A DNA stretch of 10,689 nt from Limisphaerales bacterium. GTDB taxonomy: Bacteria; Verrucomicrobiota; Verrucomicrobiia; Limisphaerales; PALSA-1396. Of the stretch, positions 1-7,276 are shown piece after piece; the first letter of the stretch is position 1; each line of letters starts with the position of its first letter. The translations under genes were made by a program, and so were the position numbers. The notes beneath the pieces were generated by a model that made no database searches, had not been told where the DNA came from, and saw nothing but the letters and a program-made list of their open reading frames with translations. The stretch lies in assembly GCA_003140275.1 (NCBI GenBank), contig PLJQ01000333.1, forward strand, positions 1 through 10,689, in the 5' to 3' direction.

Positions 1-351
1 CAACTTACTTTTGGCGTCCGCCTTCACATGGTTCTTGTAACCGTAATGGACTTCCGCGTTCTTCTTGGTCCAGCGCGCGTCCACATCCTTTTGCGGTGGC
101 TTCGCGGGCACTTCGGCCCACACCTCGGGCACACCGCCGGCCTTGATCGTCGCGTTCTCCGCGCGGGTGTTCCGTTGCCGCGGCACGTCCACAAAACTCG
201 CATCCACCAGCTTGCCCGCCTGCGCCAGAGTTGCCGCGTAAATTGTTCAAAAAGTCGCTCGGACACCTTGGCCTGTACCAACGCCTCCCGAAAATCCCAG
301 ATCGTATTGGAGTTCCGGAGGCGAGATAATCGGCGAGGCGTTGGCCGGTAA
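1..351 (-). pseudogene. IS5-family transposase remnant (frameshifted, 5'-truncated, runs off left edge)
   Basis: This is the N-terminal half of a DDE transposase of the IS5 type, which would cut and paste its own insertion sequence. Reading the minus strand, matching peptide is spread over three frames. The first piece, ending about 312, reads GQRLADYLASGTP. The second, about 312-232, contains NTIWDFREALVQAKVSERLF, the usual IS5 'NTIWDFRE.L' block. The third, about 232-1, contains GKLVDASFVDVPRQRN and then DARWTKKNAEVHYGYKNHVK. The D in LVDASFV is the expected first catalytic aspartate, and the WTKKN..VHYGYKNH block is characteristic of the family. Two frame changes, near 308-314 and 226-236, break the protein. 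The first 80-100 residues expected of IS5 transposases are not recognisable upstream. The C-terminal half, with the other catalytic residues, lies outside the window. It is very likely inactive. Family call confident; exact shift positions approximate. Confidence 0.85.
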
Positions 352-514
352 ATTTCTGCTCAAGATCGGATCGGGCGACGCGGATCATGGCGCAGAAACT
401 CAAAAAGCGCGCGGTAAGCTGATCCGCCCCGATAGCACGGACCGTGAGGTAACGTGAAGCTCGTCCGGATTTATTCTTGAAACAGATGGCAAATGCCATG
501 CTATCGGTTGCCAC
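352..514 (-). other. Open stretch upstream of the IS5 remnant, not recognised
   Basis: On the minus strand an open frame starts at an ATG at 514 (MATDSMAFAICFKNKSG...) and runs into the first frame of the IS5 remnant. The roughly 54 residues before the transposase match contain SRYLTVRAIGADQLTARFL and look protein-like. They do not resemble the IS5 N-terminus I know. It may be a degenerated transposase N-terminus or a fragment of another gene joined to the element by deletion. I cannot assign a function, and it may not be translated at all. Confidence 0.3.
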
Positions 515-532
515 ATTTTTTCTTAAGGGAAC

Positions 533-554
533 CTCCGAAAACTGCTTTTCGGGG
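533..554. terminator. Stem-loop between the efflux operon and the IS5 remnant (possible terminator)
   Basis: CCGAAAA (535-541) and TTTTCGG (546-552) form a perfect 7-bp stem with the 4-nt loop CTGC, slightly extendable to 533-554. It lies about 90 nt past the stop codon of the last efflux gene, so it could end that transcript. It lacks a clear U-tract directly after the stem on the minus strand. The same stretch may instead belong to the end of the neighbouring insertion sequence (GGGAACCTCCGAAAA begins at 528). No gene is visible in 515-643. Confidence 0.3.
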
Positions 555-643
555 TTCGATGGATGGTGACAGCCCGGTTTTTGGTGTGGCTGGTTTCACA
601 GTGGCTTCTTCCGTTTGTGTTTGCCTGTCGTTTGATCCTTTGC

Positions 644-2128
644 TTATTCCGTTTTTTGAAGAGGCGCGACGCGATTGGTCATCGTGGCGTTGTCCACTTT
701 CCAACCGCCGCCCAGCGCCTTGATCAAAACGACTGTCGTCACGATGCGCTGCCCATTCAACTGATACGCCAGTATCTCGTTTTCCAAGGCAGTTCTTTCC
801 GCCAGCACTACTTCGAAATAGCTGGCCAAACCTTCTTTATAGCGGAGCCGTGAGAGATCGGCCACCTTCTTGGCCCCGTCCACTGCGCGCATTTGCGCCT
901 CGAATTGTTCTTTCAGCAGACGCAAGCCGACCAAGCCGTCCTCCACCTCGTGAAAGGCGACCAAAACCTGCGAGCGATATTGGGCCACGGCCTCATTGTA
1001 AGCCGCCTCGGCGCGCTGGACGCCGGCGCGATTGCGGCCTCCTTCAAACAGGGGCAGGCTGAGGTTGGGGCCAATACTCCAGATGCGGTTTTCCCAATTG
1101 AAGATGTCCTTTAGCTCCACGCTTTCCACGCCGGCGGCACCCGTGAGGTGGATGGCGGGAAAGAACGCCGCCTTGGCAATGCCGATGCCTTCACTGGCAG
1201 CCGACATGGAACGTTCCGCCTCCGCCACGTCCGGCCGCCTTTCGAGCAGATCGGCTGGCAGGCCGACGGGAATGACCGGAGGGTGGTAAACGCGGCTGGT
1301 TTGCGCAAGCGAAAAGCTGGACGGGGTTTGGCCGCAAAGGGCAGCCAGGGCATTTTCCAATTGCGCGCGGCGCAGCTCCAGCCCCACAAAGTCGGCTTGA
1401 ACTGAAGCCAGCTCCGTTTCGGCCTGGGCCACATCCACTTGGCTGTCAACTCCGCCTTGGTGGAGAGACTCGACCAGCGAGAGGTTTTTTTTGCGCAATT
1501 TAATGGTTTCCGAAACGACGGACCGGTCCAAGTCGATGGAACGGATCATGAAATACGTCTGGGCGACCTCAGCCTGAAGGGAGAGCAGCACGTTCTGGTA
1601 AGCGGCGGCGCTGGCTTGGGCCTGTTCGCGCGCGGCTCGGAATGTGCGGCGGACGCGTCCCCAAAGATCAACCTCGTAGCTCAAATCCAGGGGCAGGACG
1701 AAATCGTTGCCGGTATAGCTCGAAACGAGCGAGCCTGGTTGCGCTGGCCGGCTGGGTGAGTAACGCGTGCGATTCCCATGGGGATCAACGCTCAGGCCGG
1801 GGAAAAGGTCCGCCCGGCTGATGCGTGCGATGGCACGGGATTGTTCCACGCGTTCGAACGCGGCGCGCACGTTCGGGCTGTTCGTGGTGACTTCAAGCTC
1901 CAGCCCGGCCAGGACCGCGTCATCAAAAACCTCCCAAAAGTTTTGTTTCCTCTCGGCGTCCCTGGGTTGGCCCTCCTTCCAAGGCGATCCCGCCTTCCAG
2001 TCGGTGGGCAGCGGGCCTGGATGCGGCCGCTGGTAATCAGGCCCCACCGCGCAGCCAGCCAGGGCCAGTGCGCATAGAACGACGTTCCCGATGCCGAAGC
2101 TGGAGCGTTGCGGACGAACCTCATTCAT
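644..2128 (-). CDS. Outer-membrane efflux lipoprotein (OprM/NodT-type, TolC superfamily)
   Basis: This is the outer-membrane channel of a tripartite RND pump. It would form a trimeric barrel and periplasmic tunnel through which substrates leave the cell. The 494-aa length is typical. The N-terminus has a short hydrophobic segment ending in the lipobox LALAGC with Cys26, followed by AVGPDYQRP, the classic start of mature NodT-family lipoproteins. Two outer-membrane-efflux repeats follow, roughly residues 60-280 and 290-480, rich in long amphipathic helices. LPADLLERRPDVAEAER at the start of the second repeat, and its later LRYKEGLASYFEVV, are family hallmarks. The ATG at 2128 is chosen because it gives the intact signal peptide. 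It overlaps the stop of the adaptor gene by 8 nt, so translation is probably coupled. There is no good Shine-Dalgarno sequence. It is the last gene of the operon. The substrate is unknown. Confidence 0.95.
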   Translation of the reverse strand: MNEVRPQRSSFGIGNVVLCALALAGCAVGPDYQRPHPGPLPTDWKAGSPWKEGQPRDAERKQNFWEVFDDAVLAGLELEVTTNSPNVRAAFERVEQSRAIARISRADLFPGLSVDPHGNRTRYSPSRPAQPGSLVSSYTGNDFVLPLDLSYEVDLWGRVRRTFRAAREQAQASAAAYQNVLLSLQAEVAQTYFMIRSIDLDRSVVSETIKLRKKNLSLVESLHQGGVDSQVDVAQAETELASVQADFVGLELRRAQLENALAALCGQTPSSFSLAQTSRVYHPPVIPVGLPADLLERRPDVAEAERSMSAASEGIGIAKAAFFPAIHLTGAAGVESVELKDIFNWENRIWSIGPNLSLPLFEGGRNRAGVQRAEAAYNEAVAQYRSQVLVAFHEVEDGLVGLRLLKEQFEAQMRAVDGAKKVADLSRLRYKEGLASYFEVVLAERTALENEILAYQLNGQRIVTTVVLIKALGGGWKVDNATMTNRVAPLQKTE

Positions 2129-3374
2129 GGGCAGGTTTGGCGGCTTCCGTTTCGGTTTTGGCCATCCGCACCTTGATGCCCGGTTTGAGGGAATCGGATG
2201 GGTTGATGATGACGTTGTCGGTTTCGGAAAGGCCTTGGATTATTTCCACGGTTGTGCCGTAATCCCGCCCCACCGTCACGCTGGCCAGCCGGACGATTCC
2301 GTTGGCATCAACCAGGCCGACTTGCATCCCTTGTTCGTTGCGGAATAGCAAGGTGTTGACCGGCACGACCACCGGATTCACTCCCGTCGCAAGGTTCACC
2401 CGCACCATCACATGCGAGCCAGGAAACAGCTTCCCATCATGGTTGGACACCAGTATTTCCGTCAGGAGAGTGCGGGAGATCGGATCAATGGCGCCCGCCG
2501 TGCGGTCCACTTTTCCCGTGAAGCTCTGGCCGGGCAGTTCGGAAAATGCCAACGCCGCCTCATCGTTCGTCTTGACCATCTGGCTGTAAGCTTGCGGCAG
2601 AGTAATATAGACGCGCAACGGATCGATCCTGGCCAGACGGAAAATCTCCCGTGACGATCCGGCGGTGATGAGGGTGCCCGCGTCCACGGTGCGAATGGTG
2701 ATGATGCCCGGAAAGGGGGCGGCCAGCATTTTGAAATTGGTCAACTCCGTCAGACGTTTAACGTTCGCCTCCGCCGCGTTTACATCCGCTGCCCGCGCAT
2801 GCCACGTCGCCACCTTCACGTCGGTATCCTGCTGCGAAACGGAGTCGCTTTTGCGCAAGTTTTGCCAGCGCTCGGCGGAGATGCGGGCGATTTCCAGGTT
2901 GGCGTTCGCCTGGGCCAGCGCGGCGTTGGCCTGGTTGAGTTCCTGGTCCAGTTCAGGCGTTTCGATTTCCGCCAGTGGCTGCCCCGCCACGACGTGCGTG
3001 CCGATGTCTGTCAGCCAATGCTTCAGATAGCCGCTTACGCGTGCGTAAATGGGGGCCTCCTCAAACGCCATGATGTTGCCCGGCAATTCAAGCTGGATTT
3101 GCGCCGAAGTGCGCTTGGGCTGCATGACGCTCACCGTGGGCACCAGGTTCTCCAGCGTGTCGCTCTCCAGTTCCGCGCGCGCGCGCGCGCGGGACATAAT
3201 GGTGATTCCGGCCAGAATGACCAGGACTATCCCAAAGCCCGCCAGCAGGAACAATGGCATCCGGCCCGCCGGCGCTGGCGGAGCGGACTGGGCGCCGGTA
3301 GCCGGCAACACGGTTCCCGGCGGCGTTGCGGGAGCGGGAGAAGCGGCGCTGGGTTCGGTTTCCGTTTGCTTCAT
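2121..3374 (-). CDS. RND efflux periplasmic adaptor subunit (membrane fusion protein, HlyD/AcrA type)
   Basis: This protein bridges the inner-membrane permease and the outer-membrane channel. Its 417 residues start with a Pro/Ala-rich cytoplasmic stretch (1-38), then one membrane anchor at 39-60 (PLFLLAGFGIVLVILAGITI), so it is anchored by a helix rather than a lipid. The first lipoyl half is around 100-140 (APIYARVSGYLKHWLTDIGT, then VVAGQPLAEIETPELDQEL). An Ala/Asn-rich alpha-hairpin coiled coil covers about 140-212. The second lipoyl half and beta-barrel follow (LAAPFPGIITIRTVDAGTLI; SQMVKTNDEAALAFSELPGQ). GLSETDNVIINPSDSLKPG near the C-terminus is typical of the family. The gene starts 5 nt after the permease stop, with an AGGACGA Shine-Dalgarno-like sequence about 13 nt upstream of the ATG. 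Codons just after the membrane helix (SRARARAEL) contain a perfect (CG)9 run. Confidence 0.95.
   Translation of the reverse strand: MKQTETEPSAASPAPATPPGTVLPATGAQSAPPAPAGRMPLFLLAGFGIVLVILAGITIMSRARARAELESDTLENLVPTVSVMQPKRTSAQIQLELPGNIMAFEEAPIYARVSGYLKHWLTDIGTHVVAGQPLAEIETPELDQELNQANAALAQANANLEIARISAERWQNLRKSDSVSQQDTDVKVATWHARAADVNAAEANVKRLTELTNFKMLAAPFPGIITIRTVDAGTLITAGSSREIFRLARIDPLRVYITLPQAYSQMVKTNDEAALAFSELPGQSFTGKVDRTAGAIDPISRTLLTEILVSNHDGKLFPGSHVMVRVNLATGVNPVVVPVNTLLFRNEQGMQVGLVDANGIVRLASVTVGRDYGTTVEIIQGLSETDNVIINPSDSLKPGIKVRMAKTETEAAKPAHE
3174..3191. repeat. (CG)9 dinucleotide run inside the adaptor gene
   Basis: An uninterrupted alternating CG tract of 18 bp encodes the Arg-Ala-Arg-Ala-Arg stretch just after the membrane helix of the adaptor. 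Alternating CG runs of this kind can slip during replication and can adopt Z-DNA. Gain or loss of one unit would shift the frame and truncate the adaptor near residue 65. Whether it varies is unknown. Confidence 0.9.
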
Positions 3375-3379
3375 AATTT

Positions 3380-6300
3380 CTAAGTCGTCCTGACAGCTTC
3401 CGGGTTGGCGCCGCCGTCTGATTCACCGTCGCTCCGGCTTCGGATCATGCAAAAAACCACCGGAACAAAAAAGAGAGTCGCGACCGTCGCGAACAGCAGA
3501 CCGCCAATCACGGCCCGGCCAAGGGGCGCGTTCTGCTCGCCGCCTTCGCCCAAGCCGAGCGCCATCGGGACCATGCCGATCACCATCGCCAAAGCCGTCA
3601 TCACCACCGGGCGCAACCGGATGTAACCGGCATCCAAGGATGCGGTGAGAGCGTTTTTTGTCTCCGCGAGCCGCTCCTTTGCGAAAGTGACCACCAGAAT
3701 GCTGTTGGCGGTGGCCACGCCGATGCTCATGACGGCGCCCATGAGGGAAGGCACGTTGAGCGTTGTGCGCGTCAAGAAGAGCATCCAGACAATCCCGCAC
3801 AATGCGCCAGGCAACGCGGTGATGATAATGAACGGATCGCTCCAGGATTGGAAGTTGATCACGATCAGCAGATAAACCAGCGCAATGGCAAAGCACAGGC
3901 CGAACCCCAGGCCGAGGAAGGAGGACCTCATCGTCTCAACCTGTCCTCGCACGATGATCGAGCTTCCGCGGGGGAGTTTCTTTTCGGCCGAATCCACGAT
4001 TCCATGAAAGCTTTTAACCACACCGCCCAGATCGCGGCCCTGGACATCCGCATAAACGTCAATCACGGGCTGGATATTGTAATGGCTCACCACCCCTTGT
4101 TCGACGCTGCGCGAAATCGTGGCCAGATTGCCCAGCAACTGCGCCGCCGCCCCGCTGGGTCCCGTCACCGGGATTCCGGCCAGTGCTTGCAAGGAATCGA
4201 GACGGTACTGGGGCACTTGCGCCGCCACTTGATAGCTCACGCCGTTGGCTGGATTCAGATAAAACGAGGGCGTGGTCTGAAAACTCCCGCTGAGGGCGAT
4301 AAGCAGGCTGGCCGCCACATCCCGCTGTGTGAATCCGACCTCCTGCACCTTCGTGCGATCGGCCTTCACTTCAAGGCTCGGCAGATCAAACATCTGCTGA
4401 ACATGCACGTCCACCGCGCCAGGAATGTGACGAAGCTGTTCCGCAATGTCCGTCGCGATCTGGTAATTCTGCTGCTGCTCACGACCGACGACCTGAATGT
4501 CAATCGGCGAGGGCAGCCCGAAGTTCAAGACCTGGCTGACGATGTCGGCCGGTTGGAAAAAGAAAGCAACGCCGGGAAAATCGCTATTCAGGTTGTGACG
4601 CAGTTTTCGAATATAGCCCTCGGTGGGGTGATGTTTTTCGTGATTGAGCGAAACCAGGATTTCGGCGTCGAACGTCCCGATAGTCCCGCCATTGTTGTAG
4701 GAAACGTTGATGCCGCTGGTGGGCAGGCCGACATTATCCACAATGCTTTCCAACTCCTTTGCCGGAATGGTGCGCCGGATGAGGTCTTCAACGTGATCGC
4801 ACAAAGTGGCCGTTTCTTCCACGCGGGTGCCCGTTTTGGCCCGGACATGGAGCCGCATCTGGCCGGCATCCACTTTGGGGAAAAAATCCTGACCGAGAAA
4901 CGGCGTCAAAAGGCACGATGCTGCGCAGAAAGCAACGAAGCAAACGGCGAAAAGCCGACGGTGGTGCAGACAGGCGTTGAGCCAGCCGCGGTAGCCGCTG
5001 CGCAGCCGCTCAAATCCGGTTTCAAACCTGGCGTGGAACCGGCCAAACCAACCCTTGGCTTCCGTGCCGGTTTCATGCACGTGCTGGCGGAGAAAATACA
5101 TGACTAGCGTCGGCACCACGGTGCGCGAGAGAAGATAAGAGGCCAGCATGGCGAAAACCACCGCCTCGGCCAAGGGCACAAAAAGATACCGGGCCGTGCC
5201 GGTCAGAAAAAACATGGGAACGAACACAATGCAAATGCACAGCGTCGAGACAAATGCCGGCACGGCAATTTGCGCGGCGCCATCCAGGATCGCCGTGCGC
5301 AGTTCCTTGCCCTGCCGGAGATTCCGTTCGATATTCTCGATTTCCACCGTCGCATCATCCACCAGGATGCCCACCGCCAGCGCCAGGCCGCCCAGGGTCA
5401 TAATGTTCATCGTCTCCCCCAGGGCGCTGAGCGTGAGGATGGAACAGAGGATGGACAGCGGGATGGAAATGACGATGACAAAGGTGGTGCGCCAGTTGCC
5501 AAGGAAAACCAGAATCATGATGGCCGTCAGGCAGGCGGCGATGACCGCCTCCCGGATCACCGACTGGACGGCGGCCCGCACAAACAAGGACTGATCCAGC
5601 AGGGTGCGGATTTCCAATCCAGGCGGCATGGTTTTTGCCACCTGGGGCACGGCTTGCTTGATGCGCGCCACAATATCCAGCGTGGAGACCGCGCCGGATT
5701 TGACGATCGTCAACAGCGAGGCGCGGATGCCATCACTGCGCACGATATTTTGTTGGACCGAGAAACCGTCGCGCACGTGCGCCACGTCCCGGATATAGAT
5801 CATGTGGCCGTTGACCTGTTTGAGGGGAAGGTCATTAAGTTCCTGCACGGAGATCGGGCTGCCATTCAACTCAACAGCGTACTCGGTGCTTCCGATCTTC
5901 TCCGTCCCGGAGGGCAGGATCAGGTTTTCCGCGCCAATGGCGTTGACCACATCGGCGGGGGAGAGTCCCTTCCCGTTCAAGGCCGAGATGTCGATATCCA
6001 CCATGATCTGACGGGGTTTTCCGCCATAGGGATTGGGCATGGAGGCCCCTTGCACCGTCGCCAGACCGACGCGCAGAAAATTCATCCCCAAGTCGCTGAC
6101 CTGCGATTCGGACAGCGTCTTGCTGCTCAAACTGAGTTGCAAAATGGGAACGCTGGACGCGTTGTAAGTGATGATGAGAGGCGGCGTGATGCCGGGCGGC
6201 AAGCCGCGCGCCGTCGCCTGGCAAATCGCCGTAACCTGCGCGATGGCCATGTCAATTTTCACATTCGAATGGAAAAACACCTTGATTACCCCCGTCCCGT

Positions 6301-6559
6301 TGAGCGACTGGGATTCGATGTGTTCGATGTCGTTAACGGTGGTCGTCAACCCGCGCTCGCTGATGGTCACAATGCGCGACGCCATTTGCTCCGCCGACAT
6401 GCCAGCGTAACTCCAAACGATGCTCACCACCGGAATGTTGATGTCGGGAAAGATGTCCGTGGGCGTGCGCAAAATGACCACCGGACTGACCAGCAAAATC
6501 ATCAGCGCGACGACCACAAAAGTATAGGGCCGACTCAGGGCCAGTCGAACAATCCACAT
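3380..6559 (-). CDS. RND efflux transporter inner-membrane permease (AcrB/CusA superfamily)
   Basis: This is the proton-driven pump of the tripartite system. The 1059 residues have the duplicated RND layout: TM1 at about 12-30, a first periplasmic loop (about 35-335), TM2-6 (about 336-490), TM7 near 535-552, a second periplasmic loop, and TM8-12 at about 880-1040. The opening MWIVRLALSRPYTFVVVALM and the block TPTDIFPDINIPVVSIVW are typical of an environmental subfamily common in Acidobacteria, Verrucomicrobia and Proteobacteria. TM4 has LAVGILVDDATVEIENIERN, so the proton-relay pair D401/D402 is present. In TM10 the motif is GVATANSILVVTFA. The lysine that AcrB has here (K940, in SAKNAILIVEFA) is replaced by A951, which I recall as usual for this subfamily. 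The start at 6559 matches the family start, and upstream only a weak GAG precedes it. It is the first gene of the operon. The periplasmic loops do not reveal the substrate. Confidence 0.95.
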   Translation of the reverse strand: MWIVRLALSRPYTFVVVALMILLVSPVVILRTPTDIFPDINIPVVSIVWSYAGMSAEQMASRIVTISERGLTTTVNDIEHIESQSLNGTGVIKVFFHSNVKIDMAIAQVTAICQATARGLPPGITPPLIITYNASSVPILQLSLSSKTLSESQVSDLGMNFLRVGLATVQGASMPNPYGGKPRQIMVDIDISALNGKGLSPADVVNAIGAENLILPSGTEKIGSTEYAVELNGSPISVQELNDLPLKQVNGHMIYIRDVAHVRDGFSVQQNIVRSDGIRASLLTIVKSGAVSTLDIVARIKQAVPQVAKTMPPGLEIRTLLDQSLFVRAAVQSVIREAVIAACLTAIMILVFLGNWRTTFVIVISIPLSILCSILTLSALGETMNIMTLGGLALAVGILVDDATVEIENIERNLRQGKELRTAILDGAAQIAVPAFVSTLCICIVFVPMFFLTGTARYLFVPLAEAVVFAMLASYLLSRTVVPTLVMYFLRQHVHETGTEAKGWFGRFHARFETGFERLRSGYRGWLNACLHHRRLFAVCFVAFCAASCLLTPFLGQDFFPKVDAGQMRLHVRAKTGTRVEETATLCDHVEDLIRRTIPAKELESIVDNVGLPTSGINVSYNNGGTIGTFDAEILVSLNHEKHHPTEGYIRKLRHNLNSDFPGVAFFFQPADIVSQVLNFGLPSPIDIQVVGREQQQNYQIATDIAEQLRHIPGAVDVHVQQMFDLPSLEVKADRTKVQEVGFTQRDVAASLLIALSGSFQTTPSFYLNPANGVSYQVAAQVPQYRLDSLQALAGIPVTGPSGAAAQLLGNLATISRSVEQGVVSHYNIQPVIDVYADVQGRDLGGVVKSFHGIVDSAEKKLPRGSSIIVRGQVETMRSSFLGLGFGLCFAIALVYLLIVINFQSWSDPFIIITALPGALCGIVWMLFLTRTTLNVPSLMGAVMSIGVATANSILVVTFAKERLAETKNALTASLDAGYIRLRPVVMTALAMVIGMVPMALGLGEGGEQNAPLGRAVIGGLLFATVATLFFVPVVFCMIRSRSDGESDGGANPEAVRTT

Positions 6560-6879
6560 AAATTCATCAGCTCAAGCTGCTTCCACGCGCCCAGAATAAA
6601 ACGCCACGCCCAAAGGGCGAGGGATTGAGAAACGGCCCCGGTAATCGGCCCACAACGCCCGCGTGCAAAAGGTGGTGGCGTATTTGAAATTCGACCGTCT
6701 GCGGGCCATCCACGGTTTCAAAATCCACACGTTTGGCTCGGGGCGATCGAATGCCGGCTGCTCCAGCCGCTTTCAATGCCACATCCAAAAAGACCGGGAT
6801 CGCATGGCAATGTCGCTGACCCCATGCAAAGCACGTGGTTTCCATGATGAACGATGAAGAATTGAGACCTCTGCACGGC
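6560..6879 (-). other. Gene-free stretch upstream of the efflux operon
   Basis: No convincing gene lies in these 320 bases. The efflux operon promoter is probably here, but I cannot pick -35/-10 boxes with confidence. A 133-codon frame on the minus strand (6968-6567) crosses the region. It has no start signal and overlaps the better-looking frame at 6880-7125, yet its latter part (SPRAKRVDFETVDGPQTVEF) looks somewhat protein-like and ends in a PSPFGRG motif. No operator-like palindrome or regulator gene is evident. Confidence 0.5.
6605..6630 (-). repeat. REP-like 'NPSPFGRG' extragenic motif
   Basis: Read on the minus strand, CAATCCCTCGCCCTTTGGGCG translates as NPSPFGRG and contains the small hairpin CGCCC-AAA-GGGCG (6607-6619). 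Many bacteria scatter short palindromic elements between genes whose chance translation reads 'NPSPxGRG', and this looks like one half of such an element. With only one copy visible, the assignment rests on that resemblance. Confidence 0.35.
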
Positions 6880-7077
6880 TCAAATCTCCAGGGAAAATGC
6901 GGCGCTCGATGGACCGCCGGAATCCTTGAACACCCACCAATCCGAACCCGCATCGTTTGCCCCATCAACCATAATCGCGTTCAGTCCAAAAAATGAACGC
7001 AAGATCAAGGCACCTGCCCGTGTAAAATCCTGTCGGCCCAACTTGTTGAGGATGTTCTCAATTGTCTGCGCATTCAT
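6880..7077 (-). pseudogene. Short ORF, possible truncated N-terminus of a restriction-endonuclease-like protein
   Basis: A small minus-strand frame begins MNAQTIENILNKLGRQDFTR and ends in a stop after SSAAFSLEI, giving 65 aa. An upstream ATG at 7125 would make it 81 aa, but its first 16 residues look less coding. The composition is protein-like: a predicted helix, then FFGLNAIMVDGANDAGSDWW, where the D-rich VDGxNDxGxDW pattern recalls the active-site strand of Mrr-like PD-(D/E)XK nucleases. In such proteins a Gln/Glu-x-Lys strand should follow. Here the frame stops just before that point, and no other frame continues the match downstream. I therefore read it as a truncated remnant. The nuclease link is inference from one motif; it could also be a small standalone gene of unknown role. 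No Shine-Dalgarno sequence is seen. Confidence 0.4.
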
Positions 7078-7276
7078 GATACGGAAAATATCACTTCCGA
7101 TCATATTCGGCGAGCACAAACTCATTGCGGTGCGGCCAGGTTAATTAGGGCAATGTGACAAAGTAGAACCAGGCGGGGCTGATAATCCTTTGTCATCATT
7201 TTTGATTAAAAAGAAATTGCGGTGGGTTGCGTAAATAAAGTAAGAACTGCCGATCGCATTTCCATGTTGCTCCAAA

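Noticed and set aside
430..506. Inverted repeat CGATAGCA (430-437) / TGCTATCG (499-506)
   Set aside because: Eight bases with a 61-nt gap is weak, and no IS end or regulatory role can be tied to it.
3848..5107. 419-codon plus-strand ORF opposite the RND permease
   Set aside because: It is an antisense shadow of a strongly recognised permease in GC-rich DNA, and its translation is low-complexity in R/H/Q with no family motif.
5270..6628. 452-codon plus-strand ORF opposite the permease N-terminus
   Set aside because: Translation is dominated by D/R/H/G/Q repeats (e.g. DGQRDGNDDDK), typical of an antisense frame, and it crosses the permease start into the spacer.
6567..6968. 133-codon minus-strand ORF before the permease
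   Set aside because: Overlaps the better-supported 6880-7077 frame, has no Shine-Dalgarno sequence or domain, and its end looks like a repeat element; kept only as a finding, not a gene.
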